Of a stretch of 64,000 bases of DNA, positions 38,501-48,289 are shown piece by piece. The DNA is from Micropterus salmoides (lineage: Eukaryota; Chordata; Actinopteri; Centrarchiformes; Centrarchidae). Position numbers and translations under genes: made by a program. Position 1 is the stretch's first letter; the number at the start of each line of letters is the position of its first letter. The notes beneath the pieces are model-generated. The model was given only the letters and a program-made list of their open reading frames with translations. It did no database searches and was not told the origin of the DNA. The stretch spans positions 7,042,187 to 7,106,186 of the forward strand of contig NW_024040707.1 in assembly GCF_014851395.1 (NCBI RefSeq), read 5' to 3'.

Positions 38501-41500
38501 TAATCTGCAGATTAATCAGTAATGAAAATAATTGTTAGTTGCAGCCCAAAACTACAGTGAAAAAACAGGTTAGGTTTCATTTGAAGGCTTTGTATTAATT
38601 TCCCACAAGTACCCAACAACTCACTACCAAGAAGTGACGGTGTTTCACGATAAGGAGGTGATGCTGCTGAGTCATTTGACAATAGCAACCCTCGCTTTCA
38701 GTATTAACAAGCAGCAAAATAAATCTGCCAAATCACATCTTAGAAAAAGTAACAACTCTACATCCATAAGTACTGTACAGGAAACAGACAAAATAAGAGG
38801 AACAACTAACAGTCAGGCGCAATCTGATGAATGACCTAATGAAAATCTTTGTCAAAGAGTCATTAAAAACTCATGCTGTACAGTCAAACAGTATGCAATC
38901 TCATTTTAAATTCTAGTGGAGAGCCCATAGTGTCCAGAGATACCAAACATGTCCGGCTGAATTTTTGTGAAATGTGCATTATATGATGCACACAAGTCAT
39001 CCAAAATATTTCCATTTGATGGAATAGGATTATTTGAATATTGCAAGCATCAAACACATTCAACGAAGGGGAAACATGTAAGTGGTTAATGTCATTGATA
39101 TTATTACTATAGCTGTCAGTTTTCTTGATACACTAGACACTAACAATCATGCTCTGTGTTAACTGTTGCTTTCTAATCTCGCAGCTTACAATCACCCATT
39201 AGTTCCGTTGAAACTCCACACTCACTGATGCGAGGTGTCGACAAACAACCTTGTGACCTTTGAACAGGTTTGTTCTCCCTACTACACCTTGAGGGTATAA
39301 AACAAAGGGGATGACACCAGCAGGGGCCCTGGCATCTTAAACACACCATCACTGACTGACACAGTCTGCTTTTCAGTGGGCCTGACAGATGTATCACAGG
39401 TGTCATTGTAAGCAACTTTACGTTTGACTGGTTTTCACTGACTGCAATTGTTCTGAAGTTCACCTTACACCAGACAGGCACTATTGTAAACTATTGTTCT
39501 TCCTTCCTTGTGATCGGAAAACACGTGGGAAACAACAGTTATAAAATGACATTATATTCTGCGTCATGATTTTTTACAATGACAGGAGCATATTGCATGC
39601 AGCATGTGTCACATTGATATGATGAATGCTTTGTCTTGACCAGGGTGTTTGTCAATGCTAGATAAAGGGCCTTCTTGTTTGAGTTTTGCTTACACCAGGT
39701 GCTTTAATAACACTGTGTACACATGCACTGATGTACCCAAACACAGACTTTACTACTGTACACATACAAATAGGTATACAGACACTGAACCATGCAGTGC
39801 CCACCTACTGGATGGATGCCCTGGCTGCATAAAGACATCTTTGTGCTCATTTGAATGTGTTCCTTTTGTATGGTGTTTAGTTTGTATAAAGTTTTGTTAA
39901 CTGATGAAAATATCAACAGTTTGACCTCAACAGGAAGCACACATGGGGAATTCATAAACCCTACAGTGTATCAGGACTCATACCATTTAAGATGGCAAAA
40001 TTGCACAACAGAACGTGTAGCTGCTTACAGCATTCGATAGGATGCGAGGCCACTTGGAGAGAGACGTGCTGTCCTCCAGGCTGAGGTATGTGCACGCGAA
40101 ACACAAGACGGACACGGGTGTTTTTTCGGCCGACATCTGTCTCGCCCTTTCTCAGCTCGATGTCGGCGTTCCTTAGCTTCAGGATCCCAGCACAGTCGAT
40201 TCTGTACAAAGGGATGAATATGTAAGTAAACCTGACAAAAAAACATGTATATTCACAAAACAAATTGAGAGGAAAGATGGTAAATAATAATTTTAAAAAA
40301 GGCATTATTATATTCTCACATTGCTTTCATGTTGTTCTTTGGCTCTAGGGGGATCTCAAGGACTTTGGTGCCATGGATGATCTTCTCAAAGCTGGTGGTC
40401 GTAACTGTCTTGCCAGTGATGCGGTGGACTTGATAAAAGGCGTGGGGCTTAAGGATGCGCTCATCGGCTGTACCAATGAAGATCTGCAGGCCAAGTGGCT
40501 CCTTGCCTCTGTAGCCATGTAACTGCAGACAAAAAAAAAAAAATCATACAAACAGACTTTTTTAGCCGATGAAATACAAATAAAATATGATGGAAATGTT
40601 GGAGTGACTTTGAACTTGTATTTCTCTCCTTTGTTCTAACTCTGCCTTTCCAAATGATGGCTAATCGGTGTCAGACCAACATGTACGGTATAAGCACAAG
40701 TCTTCTTTCTGCGGCCTTGAACAGAAAGCAGCAAAGAGCTCACATCCTACAGCCTTAGGCTTTAACATAATTGGCTCTCACATAATTGGATGAAACATTT
40801 AGCAAGGGGTCTTGTCAATTCATTTCAGTTCAATTCAGCTTTATTGGTATGAATGTCAAACAGCAATATTGCTGTCAATTAAATCTACAAATAAATTACA
40901 AAAGAACAATTAATTTCATACAATTCATTAGATAAAGTAAATAAAGCAGTAAAGTGTGTGTTTGTGTTAAAATAATAATAATAATAATAATAATATAATA
41001 ATAATAATAATATAATATTATTATTATTATTAAAAAATAAATAAATAAATTAAACAGTAAGCTGTCATTCAGCCTGACTGACACATTTGGCATTGGACCT
41101 ATTTTAATTTCCTCCTGCAGAAAAGAAAAGTTGTTACAGAGGCGAACAGAAAGAGAGAGAGATGCTACTTTTAACTTGAGAGTGCCTCCTGAGGAAACCT
41201 GCAAAAACCACAAAGCATCAACATGCATCTAAGTGCTGTTTTTGTGCAAACAGTGTAGTGCACACCTTTATCATAAAATATAACCATGAAGTGTGGTAGA
41301 GTCATGGAACAAACACTAAAGGTAACATTGCTCTTTTTTGAATTACTATTCTAACAGCAGATATTATCACTGTAGTAAGTCTGATTGCCTGAATACAGAG
41401 TTTATTTAGATGTATTTTTACACCAGTTCTATCTAATGCTTGCTTCAGAAGTAGTTTACTTGTTGAGACTGCTTCTTTTTACTTAGCTCAGAAAACTACA

Positions 41501-44432
41501 TACTACATGTACATCAAGTGCATTTCAGAGATGATTATCTCAGTAGATGTAACTGACAGATTACACAGCAGCTGCTGAATGTGAGCAAAGACTATGGCAA
41601 CATGAACGAGCATGCTGGCTTCATATCCAGTTAGCTGACACAGGGAGTGCAACAGAGGAAGCTGACTGCAAACAGTCAACAGGCCATGTGAGTAGTCGGC
41701 CAGTTGTCATGGCAGTGGCAGGAGCAGTGAGTCATGAGAGAGAGCAGTGTTGGAAAAGCGGAGGGCGCGAGCCTCGGAGAGAGGAAAAGAGAGAAGAAGA
41801 GAGGAAGAAGGAAAAATATAGGGAGCGAAGGGGGAGAAGAGGAAGGGAAAGACAAGGTGAAGGAGTGCAGCCGTGGCTAGCCAGTCCTGACCATCTGATT
41901 GGCCTGGCAAACCAGGCAGAACTGACCTCAGGGTGAGGCCTTTGGGGATGGGCAGAAAATACTTCATTTCCAACAAGTCCCTACTATGGCCAACAAAAAC
42001 AGCTCAGAAATGTTGCCACGGTAACACAAAGTTTTACCTATTCTTGGACAATATAGCCAGCCATAACTGTGTCACAGCTAATTTCGACATGCTGTGTTTG
42101 AATTCCATGTCGTGACTGTAACAGGAATACTAGCAAACATTGATTTCCTTTAAGTCAGCTTCCTAATACGAGGCCCACATCATCAACAAACCAGCGTGTA
42201 AGAGGAAGTCAGGGACAACATGAACACAGATCTGTTTGTGTGGTTAAAACTATGTGGCGATGGTACACAACAGCAGACTATTTCAAGCTGGAAGGCAGGG
42301 GGGAAAAAAATCAAAGAGCTTGTGTTGCACTGGTTGACCTGAGCTCAGTTCTGAGGGTTGTCATGAGGCTACTGGGTGGTTACAGTGTGTCATATGTCTG
42401 GGGTTGGGGCATGCATTATGATTTTTTTTAGAAAGTGAGAAACAGGAAAGATGCTAAGAGAGTAGCCAGTAACTCACATAGAATAATTTTCATACAGCTG
42501 GCCCTGGGCTATAACACCACCACCCCTGAGTTTATAATGAGTAGGAAATACCATTGTGCACAAGCCCTCCCATTAGGCCAGCCTGAAGCTCCCAAATTGG
42601 AAGGCTAATTTATTGGACATACCTGACAACATGCCTCCTTATTAATTCAGCACTTGACTGATTTAAAATTAAATCAAGTACTTTGTTTGTATGATCTTGT
42701 TTTTGGCCATACCTGCACGACAGGATGTCCTCCTGTGGTGGCTTTGACTGCACCCCTGCTTCCCTCTGTCTCATAGTGAGCTCTGTGGTGCGGCTTGGGC
42801 TGCACCTCAATGTGGAGTTCGTACTGGTCTGTGCGACGGGGGATCGGCCACTCCAACGGCGGGAGAGAAGCCACAGGGATGCTACAGAACATTTGGATAC
42901 AGAAAAGGATATAAATCATGGAAATCATTACACTAATGCTCCTTTGCAGATTTAAATGTATCTTGTGTGGTATGTATTAGCCATAAGCCCTGGTTTTCCT
43001 GCTAATTTACCTGCAGATGCTGGAAACAAGTGGCTTGGGCCAGATTTGGGGGATAACAAAGAAAGGCTCTGCAGCAGGTTTGGTTTTTATGTCCTGGTCA
43101 CAGGACACCAAGTAGTTTCCCTCTACATGGTCCTCTGGGTACAGAGTGTAAATCTGGTTTGATGTCTTGACTATTTTAGTAGGTACCAGGCCTGGCTGAC
43201 CAGTGCCAAAACCATTCATGGCATCAGCAAGGCTGCTGTGTGTATAGTGGGCACCTATGTTATGATCTTCATGGCCGCTGAGAGGGGAGGGACTGCGGGA
43301 GCGGTGCCCAGGGACCAAGCCTGGATTCCTGTACATGTCGTAGGTGCGTTTGCCCTGTGGGGAGGTGGAGCGGGAGCCAGGCCTGGGTGAAGGCGAGCGT
43401 GGTCCCAGGCAGCCTTCCTCAGCTAGGCTGGTGCGAGGAGAGGTGCCCGGGGAGGTGCGCGGTGAGCCAGTGTGGATGTTCTGTAATCTGGGGCAGAGGT
43501 CTCCGGGATTCTGGCCGCTACTGGGGGACACACAAGGAGACGCCCAGGGGGAGTAATTTTCCGAGTGCCAGCTGGTGGAGGAGTTGCTGCTGGCGGGACT
43601 CAGGCACTGGGGTTCACGGTAAGCAAGGTTTTCATGGCCAGGCACAGTGAGGGTGGGTCTGGGACTAATGTTTAGGTGATGGTTCTGTAGGGAGTCCCGA
43701 GTGTGGTTGTAGTGCTCACGGGAGGGGGTGATTTCAATCCGCGGGCTAAGGGCCACACCTGCAGGTCGTGTACCGTCCAGGTAGTTTCTGGCCTCCTGGT
43801 TCTCATATCCTGAGAGAACCTCAGTGTTGTGTTCACTGTAGGAGGGACTGCACGACTTGATGCCGTAAGGGGAGACCTGCTCCAGAGGGAAAGCCTGGTC
43901 AGACTCAGGGCTGAGGACTTTGTGAGATGCAAGGTTGGGGTCATCTGCAGGGGAGGAAAGATGAATAACCATCACAAAACACTTTTAAATAATGCCAAAG
44001 CAACAGAGCAGTTTCCCATCATTCCAATAACAGCAATTTAACCCAGTTCACCTCTTCAAATGACACCAAAAACTTAAACTGTAGACTAGGACCTTGCTTT
44101 TCAAAGTTTGTCTTCTTGTTGACATTTACTCTCACGTGACTACTACAGTGGAACCTTTATCAAGTTGCCTGTCAAATTTACTTCCTGTTTTTATTTTTTA
44201 GGATGATTTCATGATCAAAGCTTGCATTAATTTTGAGCCAACAAATAATCAAGAGAGGGAGATAAGTCAACTCAGGATGCCAAAAAGCATCGGACAAACC
44301 TTGATCTCCTCCAGCAAAGTCGCTGCAAGGTGGTTCATATTCAAACAAGTATTCAAACTCCAAATCCTCATCAGGACAATTGACTCGACTGAGCTCTTCC
44401 TCCAAATCTTTCTCGTCGTAAAAAGAGGTCAT
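29519..44432 (-). CDS. nfatc2: nfatc2 - nuclear factor of activated T-cells 2 (NFAT1), full-length form, 10 coding exons
   Basis: Calcineurin-dependent transcription factor: Ca2+ signalling dephosphorylates it, it enters the nucleus and binds GGAAA sites, often with AP-1. Exons (high to low): 44432-44300, 43944-43011, 42881-42713, 40522-40320, 40201-40029, 38130-37990, 36313-36258, 36117-35985, 35819-35118, 29574-29519. All junctions are GT-AG and in phase, giving 899 codons (human form about 925). Visible parts: FxxxF casein kinase 1 docking (F26-F30), PRIEIT calcineurin site (112-117), LTVP (143-146), serine-rich region (158-185), SP repeats (205-240), reduced NLS1 (K243-R244), Rel-homology DNA-binding domain (about 356-540), IPT/dimerisation domain (about 540-640) with the second NLS GKRKRSQPQ, and SUMO-type motifs IKTE (K652) and VKEE (K870). 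NFATC2 and not C1/C3/C4 is supported by the C-terminal words DARYQQQ, HRSVLVH and NLDQAYLDD. The a/b co-orthologue status is undecided. Confidence 0.93.
29647..29682. repeat. (ATT)n microsatellite
   Basis: Imperfect ATT trinucleotide run, seen directly, only about 70 bp upstream of the nfatc2 last-exon acceptor. Confidence 0.9.
30547..30905. repeat. MITE-like teleost repeat in nfatc2 intron 9
   Basis: Begins around GAACATTTTAGGAAGTACAC and ends AAAGTTTAACTATTCCTTTA. The two ends are roughly inverse complements, as in a non-autonomous DNA transposon. Internal words TTAGCTTAACTTAGCTTAGC, GCTAGATTAGCTCTGTACAA and CAGCTGCTGGCTGTAGCCTC recur in the family. Other copies are at 15080-15235, 49492-49545 (end only) and 62020-62480. 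Confidence 0.6.
31047..31125. repeat. Direct repeat, copy 1 (nfatc2 intron 9)
   Basis: TAAGTTCTATTT, then ACATAGTGGTGAGACAAAGA, GTGCAACTACCAAAACACAT. A closely related segment in the same direction lies at 33050-33112. Copy 1 has about 14 extra bases after TTCTATTT. Confidence 0.7.
33050..33112. repeat. Direct repeat, copy 2 (nfatc2 intron 9)
   Basis: TTCTATTTACATAGTGGTGA, GAAAAAGGGTGCGACTATCA and AAATACATGT match copy 1 at 31047-31125 with a handful of substitutions. Family unknown to me. Confidence 0.7.
35118..35819 (-). CDS. nfatc2: nfatc2 coding exon 9 (C-terminal activation domain)
   Basis: 702 bp between acceptor CTTACAG and donor GTGAGT. Starts IKTEPIDEYEAD and ends NLDQAYLDD. It encodes residues 648-882, the Gln/Pro/Ser-rich C-terminal activation region, with two SUMO-type sites (K652, K870). 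The words DARYQQQSPA and HRSVLVHTGSSGQS match NFATC2 and not other NFATs. If the donor is not used, the frame runs on for 12 codons past the intact GAT GAT to a stop at about 35083, a possible short alternative C-terminus. Confidence 0.95.
35985..36117 (-). CDS. nfatc2: nfatc2 coding exon 8 (end of IPT domain, second NLS)
   Basis: 133 bp, acceptor TTGTAG, donor GTAAGA. Encodes SMLFVEVPSYRD, then VKVNFYVINGKRKRSQPQ and HFTYTPMA. The strand ending the Rel/IPT fold and the basic GKRKRSQPQ nuclear localisation signal are near identical to mammalian NFATC2. Confidence 0.95.
36258..36313 (-). CDS. nfatc2: nfatc2 coding exon 7
   Basis: 56-bp exon, acceptor TTTCTAG, donor GTACGT. Encodes DGQQIWEMEATVDKDKSQP, matching the IPT domain of NFATC2 and keeping phase with both neighbours. 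Confidence 0.93.
37160..37693 (+). other. Candidate antisense exon with signal-peptide-like ORF (inside nfatc2 intron 6)
   Basis: On the plus strand, opposite nfatc2, a polypyrimidine/TTGTTGCAG acceptor ends at 37159 and a GTAAGC donor begins at 37694. An ATG at 37417 sits in a strong context (ACAATGG) and opens a frame that runs through the donor. Its product starts MALRKISFSVSVLLSITVLC and then TAAGNPGEG: a basic start, a hydrophobic core and an AxA-like cleavage region. The genomic frame without splicing is 98 codons. I recognise no family. A chance ORF in a GC-richer patch is the more likely explanation. Confidence 0.2.
37990..38130 (-). CDS. nfatc2: nfatc2 coding exon 6
   Basis: 141 bp, acceptor CCCGACAG, donor GTGAGT. 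Encodes SQRSAHELPMVEKQDMDSC, then GGQQMILTGQNF and SKVIFMEKTQ, the start of the IPT domain. It has no single long open frame because phase 1 junctions flank it, so it is found only by matching the family. Confidence 0.93.
38225..38550 (-). repeat. Teleost ATTAATCGATTA-type repeat in nfatc2 intron 5
   Basis: Minus strand begins GGGCTGCAACTAACAATTAT and contains CTGATTAATCTGCAGATTAC. It ends with words such as GATTATCAAAATAG and GCTGAAACAATTAGC on the opposite side. This is a common teleost interspersed repeat of non-autonomous DNA-transposon type. Another copy is at 61620-61905. Confidence 0.65.
40029..40201 (-). CDS. nfatc2: nfatc2 coding exon 5
   Basis: 173 bp, acceptor TTTGTACAG, donor GTAAGC. 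Encodes IDCAGILKLRNADIELRKGE, then TDVGRKNTRVRLVFRVHIP and ASHPIEC. This is the end of the Rel-homology DNA-binding half and the linker to the IPT domain, almost unchanged from mammals. Confidence 0.96.
40320..40522 (-). CDS. nfatc2: nfatc2 coding exon 4
   Basis: 203 bp, acceptor TTGTCTGCAG, donor GTGAGA. Encodes LHGYRGKEPLGLQIFIGTAD, then ERILKPHAFYQVHRITGKTV and KVLEIPLEPKNNMKA, the central Rel-homology domain. The family frame was read directly from the minus strand. Confidence 0.95.
40820..40895. repeat. Teleost TTCAGCTTTATTGG-type repeat fragment
   Basis: AGTTCAATTCAGCTTTATTG, GTATGAATGTCAAACAGCAA: a common teleost short repeat motif, in nfatc2 intron 3. Only a fragment is present. Confidence 0.45.
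40970..41051. repeat. (AAT)n-(ATT)n inverted microsatellite
   Basis: An (AAT)n array turns into an (ATT)n array near 41018, so the strand can fold back on itself; it is followed by (AATA)n. Seen directly. It lies in nfatc2 intron 3. Confidence 0.9.
42713..42881 (-). CDS. nfatc2: nfatc2 coding exon 3 (DNA-recognition loop)
   Basis: 169 bp, acceptor GTTCTGTAG, donor GTATGG. Encodes IPVASLPPLEWPI, then YELHIEVQPKPHHRAHYETE and GSRGAVKATTGGHPVVQ. HHRAHYETEGSRG is the NFAT Rel-homology recognition loop that contacts GGAAA; all its key residues are intact. Confidence 0.97.
43011..43944 (-). CDS. nfatc2: nfatc2 coding exon 2 (calcineurin-regulatory domain)
   Basis: 934 bp, acceptor CTCCCCTGCAG, donor GTAAAT. 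It encodes most of the NFAT homology (regulatory) region, residues 45-356: PRIEIT calcineurin docking site (112-117), LTVP (143-146, LxVP-type second site), CLSPASSNSS...SPCVSPS serine-rich region 1 (158-185), SPRTSP...SPRTSLAE and SPSPRPGSRSTSP repeats (205-240), and HRSRSPSPL (SP motif). Ends with WPKPLV, the lead-in to the Rel domain. The first nuclear localisation signal is reduced: mammalian KRRHSCAE is here KRTYDMYR (43334-43351). The several antisense frames in this exon are shadows. Confidence 0.96.
44300..44432 (-). CDS. nfatc2: nfatc2 coding exon 1 (full-length N-terminus)
   Basis: Begins ATG ACC TCT at 44430-44432 and ends at donor AAG|GTTTGT. Encodes 44 residues, MTSFYDEKDL to FAGGDQ, including DLEFEYLFEYEP, which aligns with the mammalian NFATC2 acidic segment DELDFSILFDYE. 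F26-F30 forms the FxxxF casein kinase 1 docking motif. I chose the first ATG; the same frame stays open upstream only from a GTG, with TGA 5' of it in the GC-rich leader. Confidence 0.85.
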
Positions 44433-44640
44433 CTGTCTAATTTTTCCCCTCACGACTCCTCCGAGTTCAGGCGAAGCGATGGGGACGCGGCTGAGGTCGT
44501 GCGGCGCTTATGTGGATTTGGGGAAGTGTCAAATGATGCATCGGTGAGCTGCAAGAGTTCCTGTTTCAGCTCGCCGCAGTTATTTTCAAATGAAGGCGGG
44601 TCTATTTGCACACTGAATTTTCGTCTTTATCTCTATGTCT
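44433..44640 (-). promoter_or_regulatory. nfatc2: Putative proximal nfatc2 promoter / 5' UTR (CpG-rich)
   Basis: Directly upstream of the full-length ATG the sequence is locally rich in CG dinucleotides (GACGCGG, GTGCGGCGC) in an otherwise AT-rich region, and no TATA box is evident. This is consistent with a CpG-type promoter. The transcription start cannot be fixed from sequence alone. Confidence 0.4.
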
Positions 44641-45824
44641 GATCACGCCTCTTCTAGTCGTTGATGTGTCGAAGATTTAAAAAAAAGTAAATTTGCCGCT
44701 TGGAAGTGATGAATTAACTTCCCAATTCAAACAGATTAATGCGCGTCTTTTGACAGATCATGCAGCCTGCTGCTGCCCCCAGGTGTTTGACATGTTGCAC
44801 TGACACAGCAGGGTGCTGACTGCGCTCATCATCTGTTTAACAACTGACTTGCAACTATCGTTTAAAACAGGGTTGTAATTTATACATTTCACGTTCGTGT
44901 GTACATTGATAGATGTATACGAGAGTGTACAAATACATCAGAATGCACTACTGCATCATGTTCTCCCAGTTTATTGGATTTAATGACATCAATGAGCCAA
45001 TGTGCGCTCTTTGGGAGTTTATGGACTCCTGAGGGAATCCCCAAATGTACGCACCACGCAGCACAGATAAGGCGTTCCTTACAGTTGTAGCCTTACACCC
45101 AGTAGCCTTTGCTCAGTCAGCAAAACAAACAGATGCACACCATGTACACCATAGCAAACATGATATGTAATCTCAATTTAGACTATAATATTGATAATGT
45201 GTTAATTTGGGCACGCAACACAAATGAACCAAGACCAGTGGTAAGCAAACCACACCAGGATAACAGGATATAAACACCAACAACCAGAATAATTTGCAGC
45301 ATATTTGAATCTTTCTATGAGCCTAATAGGAAAACCTGGGTCTAAAAATATAACATTTGCTCTCTTTGTTCAGATATTACATACTGATGCCACCTATGTA
45401 ACTCTTGAACAGTTACAACTTGTAACTGTTTGACAGTATGGCAGAAGTTATTTATTTCTTAATACTATCCAATGTTTCTCTCATATTTTGCGCCAATAAT
45501 ATACGTTTGAAGTATTTTTCAATTTATTACTACAGTTATAGTGTTGTATGTTATTAGCTCACTGCGTCCGCCCCCCATCCCCACTCCACCACCAACATCC
45601 AGGTGTTTCTAGCGCCAAGGTACACGCTACAGCGCTGATCAAATAAAGCGCAGCAGTATGTCTCTTCCCAATCATCAACATCCCAACTATCTCTGAAGAG
45701 TTAGACAGACAACACATGCCATTACAGCTCACATGATTACAGACTTAAACACCCCAGGGCTAACACTACGCTATCAATTAAAAAATGGTTTGATTACCAG
45801 ATAATCACAACACTTCAGCAGTAC

Positions 45825-45882
45825 CTTGATCCATCGACCTCATGGTGTGGTACTGCGCCAGCCTCCAAGTCTCTCTAAACAT
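45825..45882 (-). CDS. nfatc2: nfatc2 alternative first coding exon
   Basis: ATG at 45880-45882 opens 19 codons (MFRETWRLAQYHTMRSMDQ) plus one base before donor AAG|GTACTG. The phase matches exon 2, giving ...SMDQDDPNLAS. A mammalian NFATC2 isoform with a different first exon ends its unique part ...GSVDQ and joins EEPNAHKV, so the junction aligns very well. The form would be 874 codons and lack the FxxxF casein kinase 1 docking segment. A pyrimidine-rich CTTTTTTCTCCAG abuts the ATG, so an upstream non-coding exon may be spliced to this exon; alternatively the leader is continuous and carries short upstream ORFs. Confidence 0.72.
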
Positions 45883-46156
45883 CTGGAGAAAAAAGCGAAA
45901 AAATAAAGACAAAGAAAATTACTTTCAGTAACTCTTCAGTTAAAAATGTTGAAAGCAGACGAAACAGGAAAAAAGTCTCTGTACACGTTCAAAAACTTCA
46001 GGCTGCGACACAGCAGTTGCGCGCAAACTCCCTTTCTTTTCAAAAAACATGCAGCCGCATCAGCTACGGCAGTGGTTCTGGTATGAAGTCCCCCTTCCTA
46101 GAGCTCTATAAGGATTACTTCAGTATCAAGAGCGGCTTCCTTCCCCGCTCTGGGTG

Positions 46157-46172
46157 TTTATAATGGTCCAAT
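46157..46172 (-). promoter_or_regulatory. nfatc2: Putative distal nfatc2 promoter (TATA plus inverted CCAAT)
   Basis: Minus strand carries TATAAA (46157-46162) with ATTGG, an inverted CCAAT box, just upstream (46168-46172). This predicts a start near 46130, about 250 bp before the alternative first-exon ATG. At least one short upstream ORF (ATG near 46058) would lie in the leader if it is unspliced. Confidence 0.4.
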
Positions 46173-46179
46173 GCTGTAA

Positions 46180-48160
46180 AATAACGGGATTCCCTCAGTG
46201 TTTCCTCCTGTTTGTGCGCCTTTGCCATGGAAACCTGGAGCCGGTCCATGTCGGAGACTCAGGGCTTTCCTGCAAAGCCCCACACTCAGGAATCCATGAC
46301 GTCTCCAGCTCCTGCGCCAAGGCATTTCTGCGGCTTCACTCAGACAGTAGCACACAAGAACTTCATTGTAGAGATGAAGAAATTACTGTAGGACGCTGAA
46401 GGAGAGAGAAAAAATAGTTCTGAAGTTTGATTACAGGATGCACTACATGAAATGTACTTAACTAGACTACTCTGTCTAGCAGTTCATTCTATCTTCCACT
46501 TTATGAATGATTGTACACCAGATGGCTCTGAAATGTTTATTTATTGTGAGTGAATTTAAGTGGCTTCAGTTAGTTGATGTTTTGAACATGGAACATAGAG
46601 AATACCATTGTCCCCATTGAGGGAAGAAGCTACAATCCATTTCCATTTCCGAATGGAAATCTGCAGTGTCTCCTGACTGAAAAAAAGGCTGAACAAGACC
46701 ACTACATAACTGCATAGACTGACCCCACTAGTCACAAGGAACATTCTCCATTGAAATTAAAAGTGTTACATAAGGGAGCATCATTGGGGGGAAAAGCCTA
46801 TGTATACATTGTTATCAGACACCAGATATACAGACTCTCTTTTTCATTGCCACACGAAACTACATTAGGTGCTTGTGTATGGAGGGAGGTGTCAACACAC
46901 GTGTGTACCAGAGGTTACTGAAACATAAAAATCCAGACAGGAACTTCTTAAGTATCTCTTGTATAACAGTGATCATGATATTTCTTGCAGTAGCCTTGAG
47001 CATTTCATGGTGAACTGTCTCTTACTACTTTAAATCCCACACTGACCTCACTCCAGTGTTGCCAAACAATCCATGAGTAAATCTTATATACATGTCTGAG
47101 TCATGTCTCAGTTTAAGTGCTGTAAAGTATATTAATAGTTCAGTCAGTTTATCAAGGCATCAAGTCAGTTCTCGTCTGGTAAGGGTCCATTTTAATTTCT
47201 AAATAGGCAATGAGTTCTAACACCTTAAATCATCAAACATAAACAGGCTTACTGTGGCATAAAAGGTGAAAGGAGATGTTTGACAACAACATAGACTAGC
47301 AACAACTAATTTTCATGTACTTCAGCTGGGTGGGCAAGCAAAAGTATGTAGCTCACTGCTTTTGGTAAACTGTTTACAATCATAAGTGATACATTGTGGT
47401 GTTTTCAGTTAGTGCAGAACACACAGCTGAAATTGATCCTGACTGCATTTGCTTAAGTCAAGAAACAGGTAGTTGAAACTATTTCAAGAGAAGCTGTTTT
47501 AACATTAACAAGTTCACATGTTGCCCAGGAGAGGAAGCTGTAGAATAAGCCTCCCAGAAGAGCTATGTTAAACTATACATTACTGTTTCTGTTCCATGAA
47601 TTGACGCCTGTTCTGGTGCTTTTACTGCTGCGCTCTGCTCATGTGCTTCTAAATCCAAAATACAGATTAAAAAAACTAAAATCCATAAATGTATGATTGC
47701 ATTCAGCAAAAACATTTCCTCTGTTGAACTTATCCAAATTGGGAATCAACTTTCCAAATTTCCAGTTTGGATGACGTTGTCGGTTCACGTTTAAATAGCA
47801 TTTTAATTGATACAAATACGGTTTTTCGCTTTATTGCAGAGATCTGGATGAAAAGATCTACTAGATCCACTCTCACATCTGTCAGTTAAATATTATGTGA
47901 GAGCCAGGAGGTGGTGGATTACTCCATTATCCAGTGGGGACTCACATTAGTTTGGAGCTTTTCTATTACACACATCACATTGAGGTGATCTTTGAGTTTT
48001 TTAAGTGTCCCACTGAACCAAAGTAACCAAAAAACTTCAGGGCACTGTTCACCCTAGATAAATAGCCATGAATGTGGGGAGGGGCCCATAGAGAATATCT
48101 ATGTACAGGGTCCAAAATTTTGAATTTTGCCATGTAGTTGCTGTTGCTGCTATGACTTAC
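46180..48160. other. Intergenic DNA between nfatc2 and atp9a, left part
   Basis: No exon, RNA gene or named repeat. The GC-richer part at 46200-46350 may belong to the nfatc2 promoter region. Confidence 0.5.
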
Positions 48161-48164
48161 AGTA

Positions 48165-48285
48165 TGTCAAGTCAGTTTTATTTATATAGATTGTATAAAG
48201 TCTGTACAGCAAATGCACCCTCTGTCTTTAGACCCTAGATTCAGATGAGGGAAAAACTTTTTATGGGAAAAAATATTGATGATGG
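48165..48285 (+). repeat. Teleost AGTTTTATTTATATAG-type repeat
   Basis: TCAGTTTTATTTATATAGAT, then GCACCCTCTGTCTTTAGACC and AGATTCAGATGAGGGAAAAA, GGGAAAAAATATTGATGATG. These words in this order are a very common teleost interspersed repeat. Confidence 0.7.
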
Positions 48286-48289
48286 AAGT

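Noticed and set aside
43344..43650. Plus-strand ORFs opposite nfatc2 exon 2
   Set aside because: Antisense shadows of the serine/proline-rich regulatory exon.
43011..43944. Assignment to nfatc1, nfatc3 or nfatc4
   Set aside because: The C-terminal exon (DARYQQQ, HRSVLVH, NLDQAYLDD), the VNEIIRK last exon and the atp9a neighbour all point to nfatc2.
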